From assembly GCF_014836665.1 (NCBI RefSeq), contig NZ_JACSQJ010000002.1:1-64000 (forward strand): 64,000 nt of DNA. The letters are read 5' to 3'. The position numbers and the translations under genes are program-made. Below, piece after piece: positions 1 through 8,746 of this stretch (its first letter is position 1; each line of letters opens with the position of its first letter). A model generated the notes under the pieces. It worked only from the letters and a program-made list of their open reading frames with translations, was not told the DNA's origin and did not search any database. Origin of the DNA: Luteimonas colneyensis (GTDB taxonomy: Bacteria; Pseudomonadota; Gammaproteobacteria; Xanthomonadales; Xanthomonadaceae).

Positions 1-168
1 GCGTACACCACCACGGAGCCGACTTGCATCACGACCCAGCTCCGCAAGCATCACTGGCCGTAGCAGACGCCGATCCAACATCACCACAGCCAGCTCGACC
101 GCGAGCCTCTTCTCCTCACCTGCGAGAAGAATCTTTTCATTGCGGTGCCTGCCCCGGGAGTTCGCGCT

Positions 169-1380
169 TCACTTCAGCCTGGCGAACGAGAACAGCTCCG
201 CCAGCGGATGCCGCCGGCGCTCCACCAGCGCCCGCAGCAGGCCGGCGCCGAGCATGCTGTAAGTGATGCCGTTGCCGCCGTAGGCCATGGCGAAGTGCAC
301 GCGCGGCCCGTACTGGGCATGCGGGCCGAAGAACGGCAGGCCGTCCGCGGTCTCGGCGAAGGTGCCGGCCCAGGCGAAGGCCGGCGCCAGCGGCAGGTCG
401 GGGAACAGCGCGGCCACCTGCTTCCGCAGCCGCCCGGCCTTGGCATCGACCCGCCGGTCGCGCCGCGCGGCGACGTCGATCGCATCGTCCTCGCCGCCCA
501 CCAGCAGGCGATCGTCGGACGTACTGCGCATGTAGAGGTAGGGCCGGGCGGTTTCCCACAGCAGCGTGCGGCGCAGCGCGCCCAACCGCTCCGGCGCGAT
601 GGGATCGGTCACGAAGGCGTAGCTGCTGCGGTTTCGCGCGACCCGCTGCCGCAGCCACGATTGGCCGGCATAGCCGGCGGCGAGGACCACGTGGCGTGCC
701 CGCACGGTGGCGCCGGCGTCGGTGCGCAGGGTCACGCCACGGGCGTCGGGCACGATGTCCTCGACCCGCGTGCGGTCGTGCACGTGCACGCCGGCGGCCC
801 GGAGCTTCGCGAAGATGCGCAACGCCAGCCGATAGCTGTCGACCTGGGCACCGGTCCGGCTGAGGATCGCGCAGGGCGCGTCGAAACCGTAGCGGTCCCG
901 GACGTCGCCGGAATCAAGCCACGCCACCGCGAAGCCACGTGCGGCGCGGGCCTCGAACTCCTCGCGCAGGGCGCCGCGATGCCGGCGCTTGCTCGCGTAG
1001 TACAGGCTGCCGCAGCGCCGGAAGCCGACGTCGCGCACGCGCGCGGCCAGTGCCGCGAGCTGGTCGATCGCCTCCACGCAGGACCGGTAGGCGAGAAGTG
1101 CCGCGGCCTCGCCGTGTCGCCTCGCCAGATCGACCATGTGCGTGTCGATCTCGTACTGCAGCAACGCCGTGCTCACCGCGCTGCTGCCCCAGCCGACGTC
1201 GCGTTGCTCGAGGACGGCGACCTCGTGCCCGTGGGCCGCGAACTCGTCGGCGATCAGCGCGCCGGTGACGCCACCACCGACCACCGCGACGTCGCAGCGA
1301 AGGTCGCGCTCGAGCGGGGGAAAGGCGTGCATCAGCCCGTTCTTCACCGCCCACCAGGGGTAGCCGCTCTTCAGGTCCAT
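169..1380 (-). CDS. FAD-dependent oxidoreductase (DAO/OrdL-like family)
   Basis: This 403-residue flavoprotein probably oxidises an amine or amino acid; the substrate cannot be read from the sequence. A Rossmann FAD site appears near residues 31-36 in VAVVGGGVTGALIADEFAAH, followed by an acidic residue and LEQRDVG. The C-terminal third has the usual DAO flavin-closing segment (GADGLPFFG-like, then AYGGNGITY). I chose the ATG at 1380, giving MDLKSGYPWW, because the 43 codons further upstream look like non-coding GC-rich sequence. No signal peptide or membrane segment is seen, so it is probably cytoplasmic. It is transcribed divergently from the secreted sugar dehydrogenase across 128 bp. The family is fairly certain and the reaction is not. 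Confidence 0.8.
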   Translation of the reverse strand: MDLKSGYPWWAVKNGLMHAFPPLERDLRCDVAVVGGGVTGALIADEFAAHGHEVAVLEQRDVGWGSSAVSTALLQYEIDTHMVDLARRHGEAAALLAYRSCVEAIDQLAALAARVRDVGFRRCGSLYYASKRRHRGALREEFEARAARGFAVAWLDSGDVRDRYGFDAPCAILSRTGAQVDSYRLALRIFAKLRAAGVHVHDRTRVEDIVPDARGVTLRTDAGATVRARHVVLAAGYAGQSWLRQRVARNRSSYAFVTDPIAPERLGALRRTLLWETARPYLYMRSTSDDRLLVGGEDDAIDVAARRDRRVDAKAGRLRKQVAALFPDLPLAPAFAWAGTFAETADGLPFFGPHAQYGPRVHFAMAYGGNGITYSMLGAGLLRALVERRRHPLAELFSFARLK

Positions 1381-1508
1381 GTGCCGGGGTCCGCGGGGAG
1401 GAAACCCGGCGCAGTCTGCACAAGCTGGTGGTGAACCCGGTTTCACGATGCACGGTCCCTGCGCAATACTCGGGCCTTTCGCCACGGCCACGCCCCGGGG
1501 GTTCCGCA

Positions 1509-3539
1509 ATGCGCAAGACCCTGTCCCGTCCGCTGTTCGCAGTCGCCGCCCTCCTCGCCTACGGCCATGCCGATGCCAGCCTGCACGGGCGCAACGGCTT
1601 CTCCGGCAACCCCGCCACGCAGAACGGCGCGACGTGCACCGCCTGCCATGCCCGCGGTGCCAGCACGCCCACGGTCACCATCAGCGGGCCGCAGGTGCTC
1701 GATGCCGGCACCATCGCCGATTTCACGGTGACCATCAGCGGTGGCCCCGGCGCGACCGGCGGCCTGGGCGTGTCGTCGTCGGGTGCCGCCGGCAGCTTCC
1801 AGGCCCCCGGCAAGGACGTGCACGTGATCGGCGGCGAGATCTCGCACACGCAGCCCAAGGCCTTTTCCGGCGGCGCGGTGAGCTTCGGCTTCCGCTGGCG
1901 CGCACCGACCTGGAACGGTCCGGTCACGCTGTACGCCGCCGGCAATTCGACCAACGGCCAGCTCGACCTGCTCGGCGACGGGGTCGGCACCGGCCAGCTC
2001 GCGATCACCGTGCGCAACGGCAGCGGCGGCCCGCCGGAGCCGCCCGCGCCGCCGCCGTCGGAAGCGACCCTGGAGCCGTTCGCCAGCGGGCTGTCGCAGC
2101 CGGTGGTCATCACCCACGCCGGCGACGCGCGCCTGTTCGTGGCCGAGCAGCCCGGCCGCATCCGCGTGATCGACCAGGGCACGCTGCGCCCGCTGCCCTT
2201 CCTGGACATCCAGGACCGGGTCGACGACTCGGGCAACGAGCAGGGCCTGCTCGGCCTCGCCTTCCATCCGCAGTACGCGAAGAACGGCTGGTTCTACGTC
2301 AACTACACCTTCGATCCACCCGGCAGCGGCCTCGACCGCACCCGCATCTCGCGCTTCAAGGTGGGCACGGACGCCAACGTGGCCGACCCCGCCTCCGAGC
2401 TGGTGCTGCTGGAGTTCGAGCAGCCCTACAGCAACCACAACGGCGGCGACATCCAGTTCGGCCCCGACGGCTACCTCTACATCGCCTCGGGCGACGGCGG
2501 CAGCGGCGGGGACCCGCAGAACAATTCGCAGAACCCCGGCCGCCTGCTCGGCAAGCTGCTGCGGATCGACGTCGACGGCAGCGGCGGGCGCGACTGCAGC
2601 ATCGCCAGCGGCGCCAACTACGCCATCCCCGCCGGCAACGCCTACGCCGACGGCCCCGGCGGCGCCGGCTGCGACGAGGTCTTCGCGCTGGGCCTGCGCA
2701 ATCCCTGGCGCATCGCCTTCGACGCCCTGCTGGGCGACCTGTGGATCGCCGACGTCGGCCAGAACGCCTACGAGGAGATCAACTTCATCCCGGCCGGCAC
2801 CGGCGGCGGCCTCAACTTCGGCTGGCGCTGCTACGAGGGCGACCAGCCCTACAACACCGCCGGCTGCAGCGGCGCCTACTTCGAGCCGCTGGCGACCACC
2901 AGCCACTCCGCCGGCAACTGCTCGATCACCGGCGGCCGCGTCTACCGGGGCGCCGCCTACCCGTCGCTGGCGGGACGCTACTTCTTCACCGACTACTGCA
3001 ACACCGCGGTGCGCACGATCACCTTCGACGCCGGCCAGCCGCGCATCGAGGACCCGATCCCCGCCGGCACGATCAGCCAGCCGGTGGCCTTCGGCGAGGA
3101 CGCCGACGGCGAGCTCTACCTGGCCAGCCTCACCGGCACCCTCTACCGCATCGTCGGCACCGGCGACACGGTGGAGTCCCGGGTGTCGACGCTGTCGGGG
3201 CAGTGCCTGCACGCGCCATCGCCCGCGGCCGGGACCGCGCTCGCCGCCTGGCCCTGCACCGGCGCGGCCGGGCAGCGCTGGATCCTGCGCGGCGACGGCT
3301 CGCTGTACAACCCGGCCTCGGAGCGCTGCGCCGCCGCCTCGGGCACGACCCACGGCGCGGCGCTGCGGCTGCAGGCCTGCAGCGGCGTGGCCACCCAGCG
3401 CTTCACCGCCACCCAGGCGGGCGAACTGCGCGTGGCCGGACTGTGCATGGACCATTCGCGCACGAGGCGCCGCGCGGTCCAGGCGTCCACCTGCACCGGC
3501 ATCGACAGCCAGGCCTGGCTACTCTCGCCGGCGGACTGA
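1509..3539 (+). CDS. Secreted PQQ-dependent sugar dehydrogenase with N-terminal CxxCH domain and C-terminal ricin-type lectin domain
   Basis: This 676-residue exported protein starts with a signal peptide (MRKTLSRPLFAVAALLAYGHADA). Residues 25-180 resemble the choice-of-anchor V/Reeler-like module, including a CTACH heme-c-type motif at 43-47. A Pro-rich linker (PPEPPAPPPSE) leads to a six-bladed GSDH/sorbosone-dehydrogenase-type beta-propeller (about 195-545) with EQGLLGLAFHP, NHNGGDIQFGPDGYLY and GLRNPWR, the family signatures. The last 115 residues form a ricin-B-like beta-trefoil with repeated Q-x-W/F and paired Cys. Such propellers oxidise sugars or sugar alcohols with PQQ in the periplasm; here the lectin could hold the enzyme on a polysaccharide (inference). 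The ATG at 1509 is chosen because the signal peptide starts there; 27 upstream in-frame codons lack coding character. Confidence 0.85.
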   Translation: MRKTLSRPLFAVAALLAYGHADASLHGRNGFSGNPATQNGATCTACHARGASTPTVTISGPQVLDAGTIADFTVTISGGPGATGGLGVSSSGAAGSFQAPGKDVHVIGGEISHTQPKAFSGGAVSFGFRWRAPTWNGPVTLYAAGNSTNGQLDLLGDGVGTGQLAITVRNGSGGPPEPPAPPPSEATLEPFASGLSQPVVITHAGDARLFVAEQPGRIRVIDQGTLRPLPFLDIQDRVDDSGNEQGLLGLAFHPQYAKNGWFYVNYTFDPPGSGLDRTRISRFKVGTDANVADPASELVLLEFEQPYSNHNGGDIQFGPDGYLYIASGDGGSGGDPQNNSQNPGRLLGKLLRIDVDGSGGRDCSIASGANYAIPAGNAYADGPGGAGCDEVFALGLRNPWRIAFDALLGDLWIADVGQNAYEEINFIPAGTGGGLNFGWRCYEGDQPYNTAGCSGAYFEPLATTSHSAGNCSITGGRVYRGAAYPSLAGRYFFTDYCNTAVRTITFDAGQPRIEDPIPAGTISQPVAFGEDADGELYLASLTGTLYRIVGTGDTVESRVSTLSGQCLHAPSPAAGTALAAWPCTGAAGQRWILRGDGSLYNPASERCAAASGTTHGAALRLQACSGVATQRFTATQAGELRVAGLCMDHSRTRRRAVQASTCTGIDSQAWLLSPAD

Positions 3540-3550
3540 GGCGCGGGGCC

Positions 3551-3991
3551 TCAGCCCAGGTGGAACATGAGCTTGGCCAGCAGCACGATGCCGACCATGT
3601 GCCAGAACAGGCTGACGTGGAGGCGCCTGGACACGGAAGACACCAGGCGCCCACTGCGGCGCAGTGACATCGCCAGGATGAAGTGGCCGGCGACGCTGAA
3701 CGCGAGCACGATCTTGAGCGCCAGCAGCAGGCCGAAGCCGCCGGCCAGCGCGTCCGCGAGCAGCGCGCGATAGCGCCAGGCCATGCCCAGTCCGCTGCCG
3801 TAGAGCACCAGCAGCACCCACGGCATCAGCCGGCTCGCGCGGCGGCCGATGCCGGCCTCGACCAGGTGCATGGCGTTGCGCGGCACGTGCCGGCGCACGC
3901 GCTCGAGGATCAGCACCTCGAAGAACACGGTGCCCACGAACACGAACGCGGCGAACAGGTGCAGGACGTGCATGACGGCGTAGTGGCCCAT
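3551..3991 (-). CDS. CopD-like four-helix integral membrane protein
   Basis: This small 146-residue protein has about four hydrophobic segments: residues 5-27 (HVLHLFAAFVFVGTVFFEVL), 55-73, 80-104 and 125-143. Conserved-looking His residues sit near the membrane faces (H8, H11, H102, H124, H130, H144). The layout resembles CopD/DUF2269-type proteins, which are inner-membrane copper- or heme-related proteins. The copper link is family knowledge and not visible here. It ends 11 bp from the stop of the convergent sugar dehydrogenase gene, with the ankyrin gene upstream on the same strand about 100 bp away. Confidence 0.6.
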   Translation of the reverse strand: MGHYAVMHVLHLFAAFVFVGTVFFEVLILERVRRHVPRNAMHLVEAGIGRRASRLMPWVLLVLYGSGLGMAWRYRALLADALAGGFGLLLALKIVLAFSVAGHFILAMSLRRSGRLVSSVSRRLHVSLFWHMVGIVLLAKLMFHLG

Positions 3992-4090
3992 GCCGCCATG
4001 GTCGCGCCCGTGCCGCCCCGGTTCCCATGATCCGGGTCAAGCCGCACGGACATGCCGTGCACCTGTCCCGCCCGCGCTGCGGCGTTGACG

Positions 4091-7000
4091 TCAGCCCCGG
4101 TCGCGCAGGAACCGCGCCATCGACACGCCCGACGGCGGCGGTGCGAACTCGGCGGCCACGTCGATGAAGCCGCGCATCACCGCGACCTCGCGCGGCGTGC
4201 GGTTGAGCGCGTCGCGCAGGTCGGGATCGCAGCCGGCGCGCAGCAGGTGGCGGGCCAGGCGCAGCAGGCCGTGCAGGGCGGTCAGGTGCAGCGGGCCGAA
4301 GCCGCGCGGGTCCTGCGCGTCCAGCCGCGTGTCCTCGTCGAGCAGGCGGTCGACCGCGGCCTGCACCACGTCCTCGTCGCAGGCGGTGCCGGGCTCGGCG
4401 CGCGCGCCCAGCAGCAGCAGCAGCGGCGTGACCCCGCCGGCGGCCTCGGCGTCGGCCTCGGCACCGGCCAGCAGCAGGGTGTCGAACAGGGCCAGCAGGC
4501 GCGGGCGGTCGCGCGCGGTGAAGCCGTAGAGCGCGGCGCAGTGCAGCGGCGTCAGGCCCTGGGCGTCGGCGGCCTGGATGTTGGCGCCGGCGGTGAGCAG
4601 GCGCGCGCAGATGTCGGGCATGCCGAGCGCGGCGGCGATCATCAGCACGGTGACGTCGCCGGGCAGGCGGTGTTCGAGCGCGACCTTCGCGCGCAGCAGG
4701 CGTTCGACGATGACGCCGTGGCGCATGCTGACCGCGGCCGAGAGCGGGGTGGCGCCGGTGTGCGCGGCGCGCTGCGGGTCGGCGCCGCGCTCGAGCAGCA
4801 GCTCCAGCACCTCGGCGTGGCCGCCGCCGGCGGCGCGCAGCAGGCCGGTGCAGCCCTTGTCGTCGACGGCGTCGACCGCGAATCCGAGATCGAGCAGGCG
4901 GCGCACGGCGCCGGCATCGCCGGCCATCGCGGCGGCCGGCACGTCGGCTTCGCGCAGCGGGCGGCCGGGAAGCGTCCAGCCGGTCCAGTCCAGCCAGTCG
5001 GCGAGGTCGCGGCGGCCGGCGGACAGCGCCACGCCCAGCGGCGTCTGGCCGTCGGCGGCGCGCACCGCCGGCGAAGCGCCGCCCCTGACGAGCAGTCGCA
5101 GCGCCGGCTCGCGGCCGAGCGCGGCGGCCAGGTGCAGCGCGGTCATGCCGTGGCCGTCGCGGCGGTCGAGATCGACGCCGTCGGCGACCAGGCGCTCGAG
5201 CAGGCGCATCCAGCCCAGCCGCACCGCCAGCCCCGCCGCGGGATCGCCGCCAGGCGACGGGGCCAGGATGTCGGCGCCGCGCTCGACCAGCTCCAGCGCG
5301 AACTGCTCCAGCCCGCGCGCCGCCTGGTCCTCGCGCACGCAGGCCTCGAGGAAGCGCGCCAGGCCGCCGGCGCCGGCCGGCGATGCGCCGCCGCGCAGAA
5401 GCGCCTGGGCGGCGGGCAGCGCCGCCGTGCCCCGGCCCAGCAGCTGCAGCAGCGCGGTGTCTTCGCCCTCCGCGCGCGCATCCGGGTCGGCGCCGTTGCG
5501 CAGCAGCCACTCGATGCGTGCCGGCGCCGGCGGCGACTCGCCATCAAGCAGCAGCCCGCCAAGTTCGGCGGGAGAAACAAGCTGCGCCAGCGGCTCGAGT
5601 TCCTCGAAACGGCCCTCGGCGAGCTGTTCGCGCAGCACCTCCAGCGGCGCGCGGTCGACCGGCGCTTCGCTGTCGCCGCCAAGGACGCTGGCCGGGAGCG
5701 GATGCGCCGGGTCGAGCACGGCGACCATCGCCCAGCGCCCGCCGGACGCCGCATGCTCGACCGGGCGCTTGCCGCCTTCGTCGGCCAGCTGCGCGTCGAC
5801 CTCCAGTTCGAGCAGGCGCGTGGCCAGCGCCGCGCTGCCGCTGCCGCACAGGCAGGCCAGGTGCAGGGCGTTGCGGCCTTCGGCGTCGACGGCGTGCACG
5901 TCGGCGCGGCCGGCCAGCAGGTCGAGCGCGGCCGCGTGCCCACCGGCGGCGGCGTCCAGCAGCGGCGTGCGCCCGGCGGCGTCGCGGGCGTCGGCGTCCG
6001 CCTTCGCCTCGAGCAGCGCGGCCATGATCTCGACGTGGCCAGCGAGCGCGGCCTCGTGCAGCGCGCTGCGGCCGCGGGCGTCGCGGGCGTCCACGCGGGC
6101 CTTGTGCCGGAGCAGCAGGGCGACGCCGGCGGCATCGTCGTCGTCGCCGCCGGCCGCGGCCAGCAGCGGCGGCGAGCCGCCTTCGGGCTCGGTGCGCGCG
6201 CCGCGTTCGAGCAGGAAGCGGGCGAGGCGCCAGTTGCCGCAGCCGCAGGCGATGCCGAGCGGGGTCACGCCGTCGGCGTTGCGGGCATCGAGCTCGGCGG
6301 CGGCGTCGCGCAGCAGGGCGGCGACGCCGGGATCGGAGCTGCGCGCGGCGTGGTGCAGCGGCGTGTTGCCGTCGCGGTCGGCGGCGCGCGGGTCGGCTCC
6401 GTTGGCGAGCAGGGTCATCACCGCTTCGGGGCGGCCGTGCCAACTGTCGCGGGTCGCCGCCAGCAGCGGCGTCAGGCCGGCGTGCGCGTCGTTGAGGTCG
6501 ACGCCGCGGGTGATCAGGTCGCGCAGCAGGCGCAGGTCCGGCAGCACCGCCGCCAGCACCGCCAGCGAGCGCTGGTCGCGGCTCTCCGGCTCCGGCCGGG
6601 CGTGCGGATCGGCGCCCTGGGCCAGCAGGTCCAGGGCCCGCTCGACCCGGCCGCCGCGCGCCGCGGCATACAGGGCCGCGACGGGGTCGGCGGCCGCGGC
6701 TTCGGCATCGTCCAGCGCGGCCGGGTGCGCCGGCTCGGGCATCTCGAGCACGTCCAGCGCCACCTGCGCCAGCGGCGTGCGCAGCAGCGCCAGGTGCAGC
6801 AGCGGCCAGGCGATGGCGGCCAGCACCGCCAGGATCCAGCGCGCGCCACCGGCCACCAGGCCCGGCCATGCGAGCGCCAGCGCCAGCGCGAGGATGGCGG
6901 CGATCGCGAGCGCGGCGCCAAGCCCGCGCCAGCTGGAGCCATCGACCTCGTCGAGCGAACTCCAGTGCCCGGCCAGCGTCCGGCCGCCCTCGCCCTCGGC

Positions 7001-7369
7001 GCGCTGCCACAGCGGCCACAGCCGCCAGAGCGCGATCACGCCCAGGCCGGCGGTGGCGCTGAGCGCGAGCGCCGGGCCGGGCGAGGCGCCGCGGCTGGCA
7101 ACCAGCGCCGACAGCGGCCAGCCCACCAGCAGTGCGCCCGCGGCCAGCGCCAGGCTCCACAGCAGCAGCACGGCCAGCAGGTCGCGGCGGAGCGCGGCTC
7201 CGGCGGGCAGCCCGCCGCCCAGGCGCGCGCGCAGGCCGAGCGCCAGCGCAGGCTGCGCCAGGCAGGCCGCCAGCGCCGCGACCGCGGCCTCCGGTGCGCC
7301 GGCCAGCAGCGCCAGCAGGACGCCGGCAACCAGCGGCAGCCAGGTCTTCATGGACGCGCGCTCAGGCAT
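4091..7369 (-). CDS. Giant membrane-anchored ankyrin-repeat protein
   Basis: This 1092-residue protein has an N-terminal hydrophobic block (about residues 7-205) with five or six predicted membrane segments. About 870 residues of ankyrin repeats follow, with many copies of the G-x-TPLH-AA / GADP pattern such as DGNTPLHHAARS, GRSALHEAALAGHVEI and GLTPLHCAALYG. No enzymatic domain is recognised, so it is probably a membrane-tethered protein-binding scaffold. The ATG at 7369 overlaps the ycgL stop (ATGCCTGA) and follows a GGGG element. An internal ATG at 7351 (MKTWLPL) immediately precedes the first hydrophobic segment and is an equally good start. The arrangement suggests translational coupling with ycgL. 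What it binds is unknown. Confidence 0.85.
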   Translation of the reverse strand: MPERASMKTWLPLVAGVLLALLAGAPEAAVAALAACLAQPALALGLRARLGGGLPAGAALRRDLLAVLLLWSLALAAGALLVGWPLSALVASRGASPGPALALSATAGLGVIALWRLWPLWQRAEGEGGRTLAGHWSSLDEVDGSSWRGLGAALAIAAILALALALAWPGLVAGGARWILAVLAAIAWPLLHLALLRTPLAQVALDVLEMPEPAHPAALDDAEAAAADPVAALYAAARGGRVERALDLLAQGADPHARPEPESRDQRSLAVLAAVLPDLRLLRDLITRGVDLNDAHAGLTPLLAATRDSWHGRPEAVMTLLANGADPRAADRDGNTPLHHAARSSDPGVAALLRDAAAELDARNADGVTPLGIACGCGNWRLARFLLERGARTEPEGGSPPLLAAAGGDDDDAAGVALLLRHKARVDARDARGRSALHEAALAGHVEIMAALLEAKADADARDAAGRTPLLDAAAGGHAAALDLLAGRADVHAVDAEGRNALHLACLCGSGSAALATRLLELEVDAQLADEGGKRPVEHAASGGRWAMVAVLDPAHPLPASVLGGDSEAPVDRAPLEVLREQLAEGRFEELEPLAQLVSPAELGGLLLDGESPPAPARIEWLLRNGADPDARAEGEDTALLQLLGRGTAALPAAQALLRGGASPAGAGGLARFLEACVREDQAARGLEQFALELVERGADILAPSPGGDPAAGLAVRLGWMRLLERLVADGVDLDRRDGHGMTALHLAAALGREPALRLLVRGGASPAVRAADGQTPLGVALSAGRRDLADWLDWTGWTLPGRPLREADVPAAAMAGDAGAVRRLLDLGFAVDAVDDKGCTGLLRAAGGGHAEVLELLLERGADPQRAAHTGATPLSAAVSMRHGVIVERLLRAKVALEHRLPGDVTVLMIAAALGMPDICARLLTAGANIQAADAQGLTPLHCAALYGFTARDRPRLLALFDTLLLAGAEADAEAAGGVTPLLLLLGARAEPGTACDEDVVQAAVDRLLDEDTRLDAQDPRGFGPLHLTALHGLLRLARHLLRAGCDPDLRDALNRTPREVAVMRGFIDVAAEFAPPPSGVSMARFLRDRG

Positions 7370-7634
7370 CGGTGCCCCAGTCGCCGGTCAGCGGATCCAC
7401 GCCCGCGCGGGGCGGCATCTGCAGGTGGAAGCCGCGGCCGGCGAGGTTGGCGCGGACCACGTCGGCGTCCTCGCGCGCAAGGCGGCGGCCGGGGACCAGC
7501 GCGACCTCGAGCACGAAGCGCAGCTCGCCGAGCTCGCCGCGGACCGGGTCGGGGATGCGGCCGAAGTCGTCGCGGCCGGCGAGGTAGACGTAGGTATCGG
7601 CCTTTCGAAGGCTCTTGTAGACGAAGGCTTGCAT
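7362..7634 (-). CDS. ycgL: YcgL domain protein
   Basis: This 90-residue protein matches the small YcgL family across its whole length. It starts MQAFVYKSLRKADTYVYL, continues with a GELRFVLEVALVPGR-like core and ends PPRAGVDPLTGDWGTDA, where YcgL proteins typically close. The molecular function of the family is not established. The start at 7634 is the only ATG that gives the canonical N-terminus. It lies 98 bp downstream of cydB on the same strand, and its stop codon overlaps the start of the ankyrin gene. Confidence 0.88.
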   Translation of the reverse strand: MQAFVYKSLRKADTYVYLAGRDDFGRIPDPVRGELGELRFVLEVALVPGRRLAREDADVVRANLAGRGFHLQMPPRAGVDPLTGDWGTDA

Positions 7635-7691
7635 CGGCGGTTCCAGCGCGCGGGCGCACGCGTGCAGGGATGAAGCATAAAGCAAGCGCGC

Positions 7692-7711
7692 CGCGGCGCC
7701 CCGGCGCCGCG
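7692..7711. repeat. GC-rich inverted repeat after cydB
   Basis: CGCGGCGCC (7692-7700) and GGCGCCGCG (7703-7711) form a perfect 9-bp inverted repeat with a 2-nt spacer, in the gap between cydB and ycgL. No T-run follows on either strand, so it could be a weak attenuator, an mRNA-stabilising hairpin or chance in very GC-rich DNA. Confidence 0.35.
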
Positions 7712-7732
7712 CGTGGACGGCGCGGCGGAGGC

Positions 7733-8746
7733 TCAGTGGTAGCCGGCGTCGGCCTGGATCTTGCCCCGGAACACCGAGTACGACCACGCGGTGTAGCCGA
7801 GGATGATCGGCAGCAGGATGGCCAGCCCGACCAGGGTGAAGCCCTGCGACGACGGCGGCGAGGACGCATCCCAGATGCTCAGCGACGGCGGGATGATGTT
7901 CGGCCAGATCCCGACCACCAGCCCCGCGAAGCCGAGCACGAAGAAGCTCAGCGTCAGCAGGAACGGGCGCGCGTCGCGCCCTTCGCGCATCGCCGCGCGC
8001 CACAGCCAGAACGCGTTCACCAGCGCCAGCAGCGGCACCGGCGCCAGCCACCAGAAGTTGCCGCCCTCGAACCAGCGCGCCATGACCTGGGAGTCGAGGA
8101 ACGGCAGCCAGGTGCTGACCAGGCCCATGAACGCGACCACCACCAGCACCAGCGGCCGGGTCACCGTGCGCGCCACCTGCTGCAGGCGGCCTTCGGTCTT
8201 CAGGATCAGCCAGCCCGCGCCGAGCAGCGCATAGCCGAACACCACCGCCACGCCGGTCAGCATCGAGAACGGGCTGAACCAGTCGAGCGCGCCGCCGAGG
8301 TACTTGCCCTCCTCCAGCGGCATGCCCTCGACCAGCGCGCCCAGGATCACGCCCTGCGCGAACGCCGCCACCATCGAGCCGGCCGCGAACGCGCCGCCCC
8401 AGAAGCGCTTCCCGCGTCGGGCCTTGAAGCGGAACTCGAAGGCGACGCCGCGGAAGATCAGCGCCACCAGCATCACCAGCACCGGCAGGTACAGCGCCGA
8501 CAGCAGGATCGCGTAGGCCCTGGGGAAGGCGGCCAGCAGTCCGGTGCCGCCGAGCACCAGCCAGGTCTCGTTGCCGTCCCAGATCGGCGCGGCGGTGTTC
8601 ATCATGTGGTCGAGCTGGTCGCCGTCCTCGGCGAAGGGCGCGAGGATGCCCAGGCCCAGCACGAAGCCGTCGAGCAGCACGTACATCATCACGCCGAAGC
8701 CGATCACGAAGTACCAGGCCACCGGCAGCCAGGTCGCGGTCTCCAT
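7733..8746 (-). CDS. cydB: Cytochrome bd-type quinol oxidase subunit II
   Basis: This 337-residue polytopic inner-membrane protein is the second subunit of the bd-type quinol:oxygen oxidoreductase. It shows the family N-terminus (FGVMMYVLLDGFVLGLGIL), the WDGNETWLVLGG motif near residue 57 and a GFAGLVVGIWPNIIPPS-type C-terminal region. The ATG at 8746 shares a base with the cydA stop (TGATG), a coupled arrangement. A GTG one codon upstream is also possible. I found no cydX-like small ORF in the 98 bp downstream. Confidence 0.95.
   Translation of the reverse strand: METATWLPVAWYFVIGFGVMMYVLLDGFVLGLGILAPFAEDGDQLDHMMNTAAPIWDGNETWLVLGGTGLLAAFPRAYAILLSALYLPVLVMLVALIFRGVAFEFRFKARRGKRFWGGAFAAGSMVAAFAQGVILGALVEGMPLEEGKYLGGALDWFSPFSMLTGVAVVFGYALLGAGWLILKTEGRLQQVARTVTRPLVLVVVAFMGLVSTWLPFLDSQVMARWFEGGNFWWLAPVPLLALVNAFWLWRAAMREGRDARPFLLTLSFFVLGFAGLVVGIWPNIIPPSLSIWDASSPPSSQGFTLVGLAILLPIILGYTAWSYSVFRGKIQADAGYH

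Noticed and set aside
1-168. Possible end of a gene at the left edge
   Set aside because: The frames I read on the plus strand give no recognisable protein, and one stops at position 63. I see nothing supportable in these bases.
1443-3455. 670-codon minus-strand frame opposite the sugar dehydrogenase
   Set aside because: The plus strand carries a signal peptide and recognised propeller motifs; the minus frame is low complexity.
7635-7732. Possible cydX in the gap after cydB
   Set aside because: No minus-strand ORF with the short hydrophobic CydX pattern was found there.
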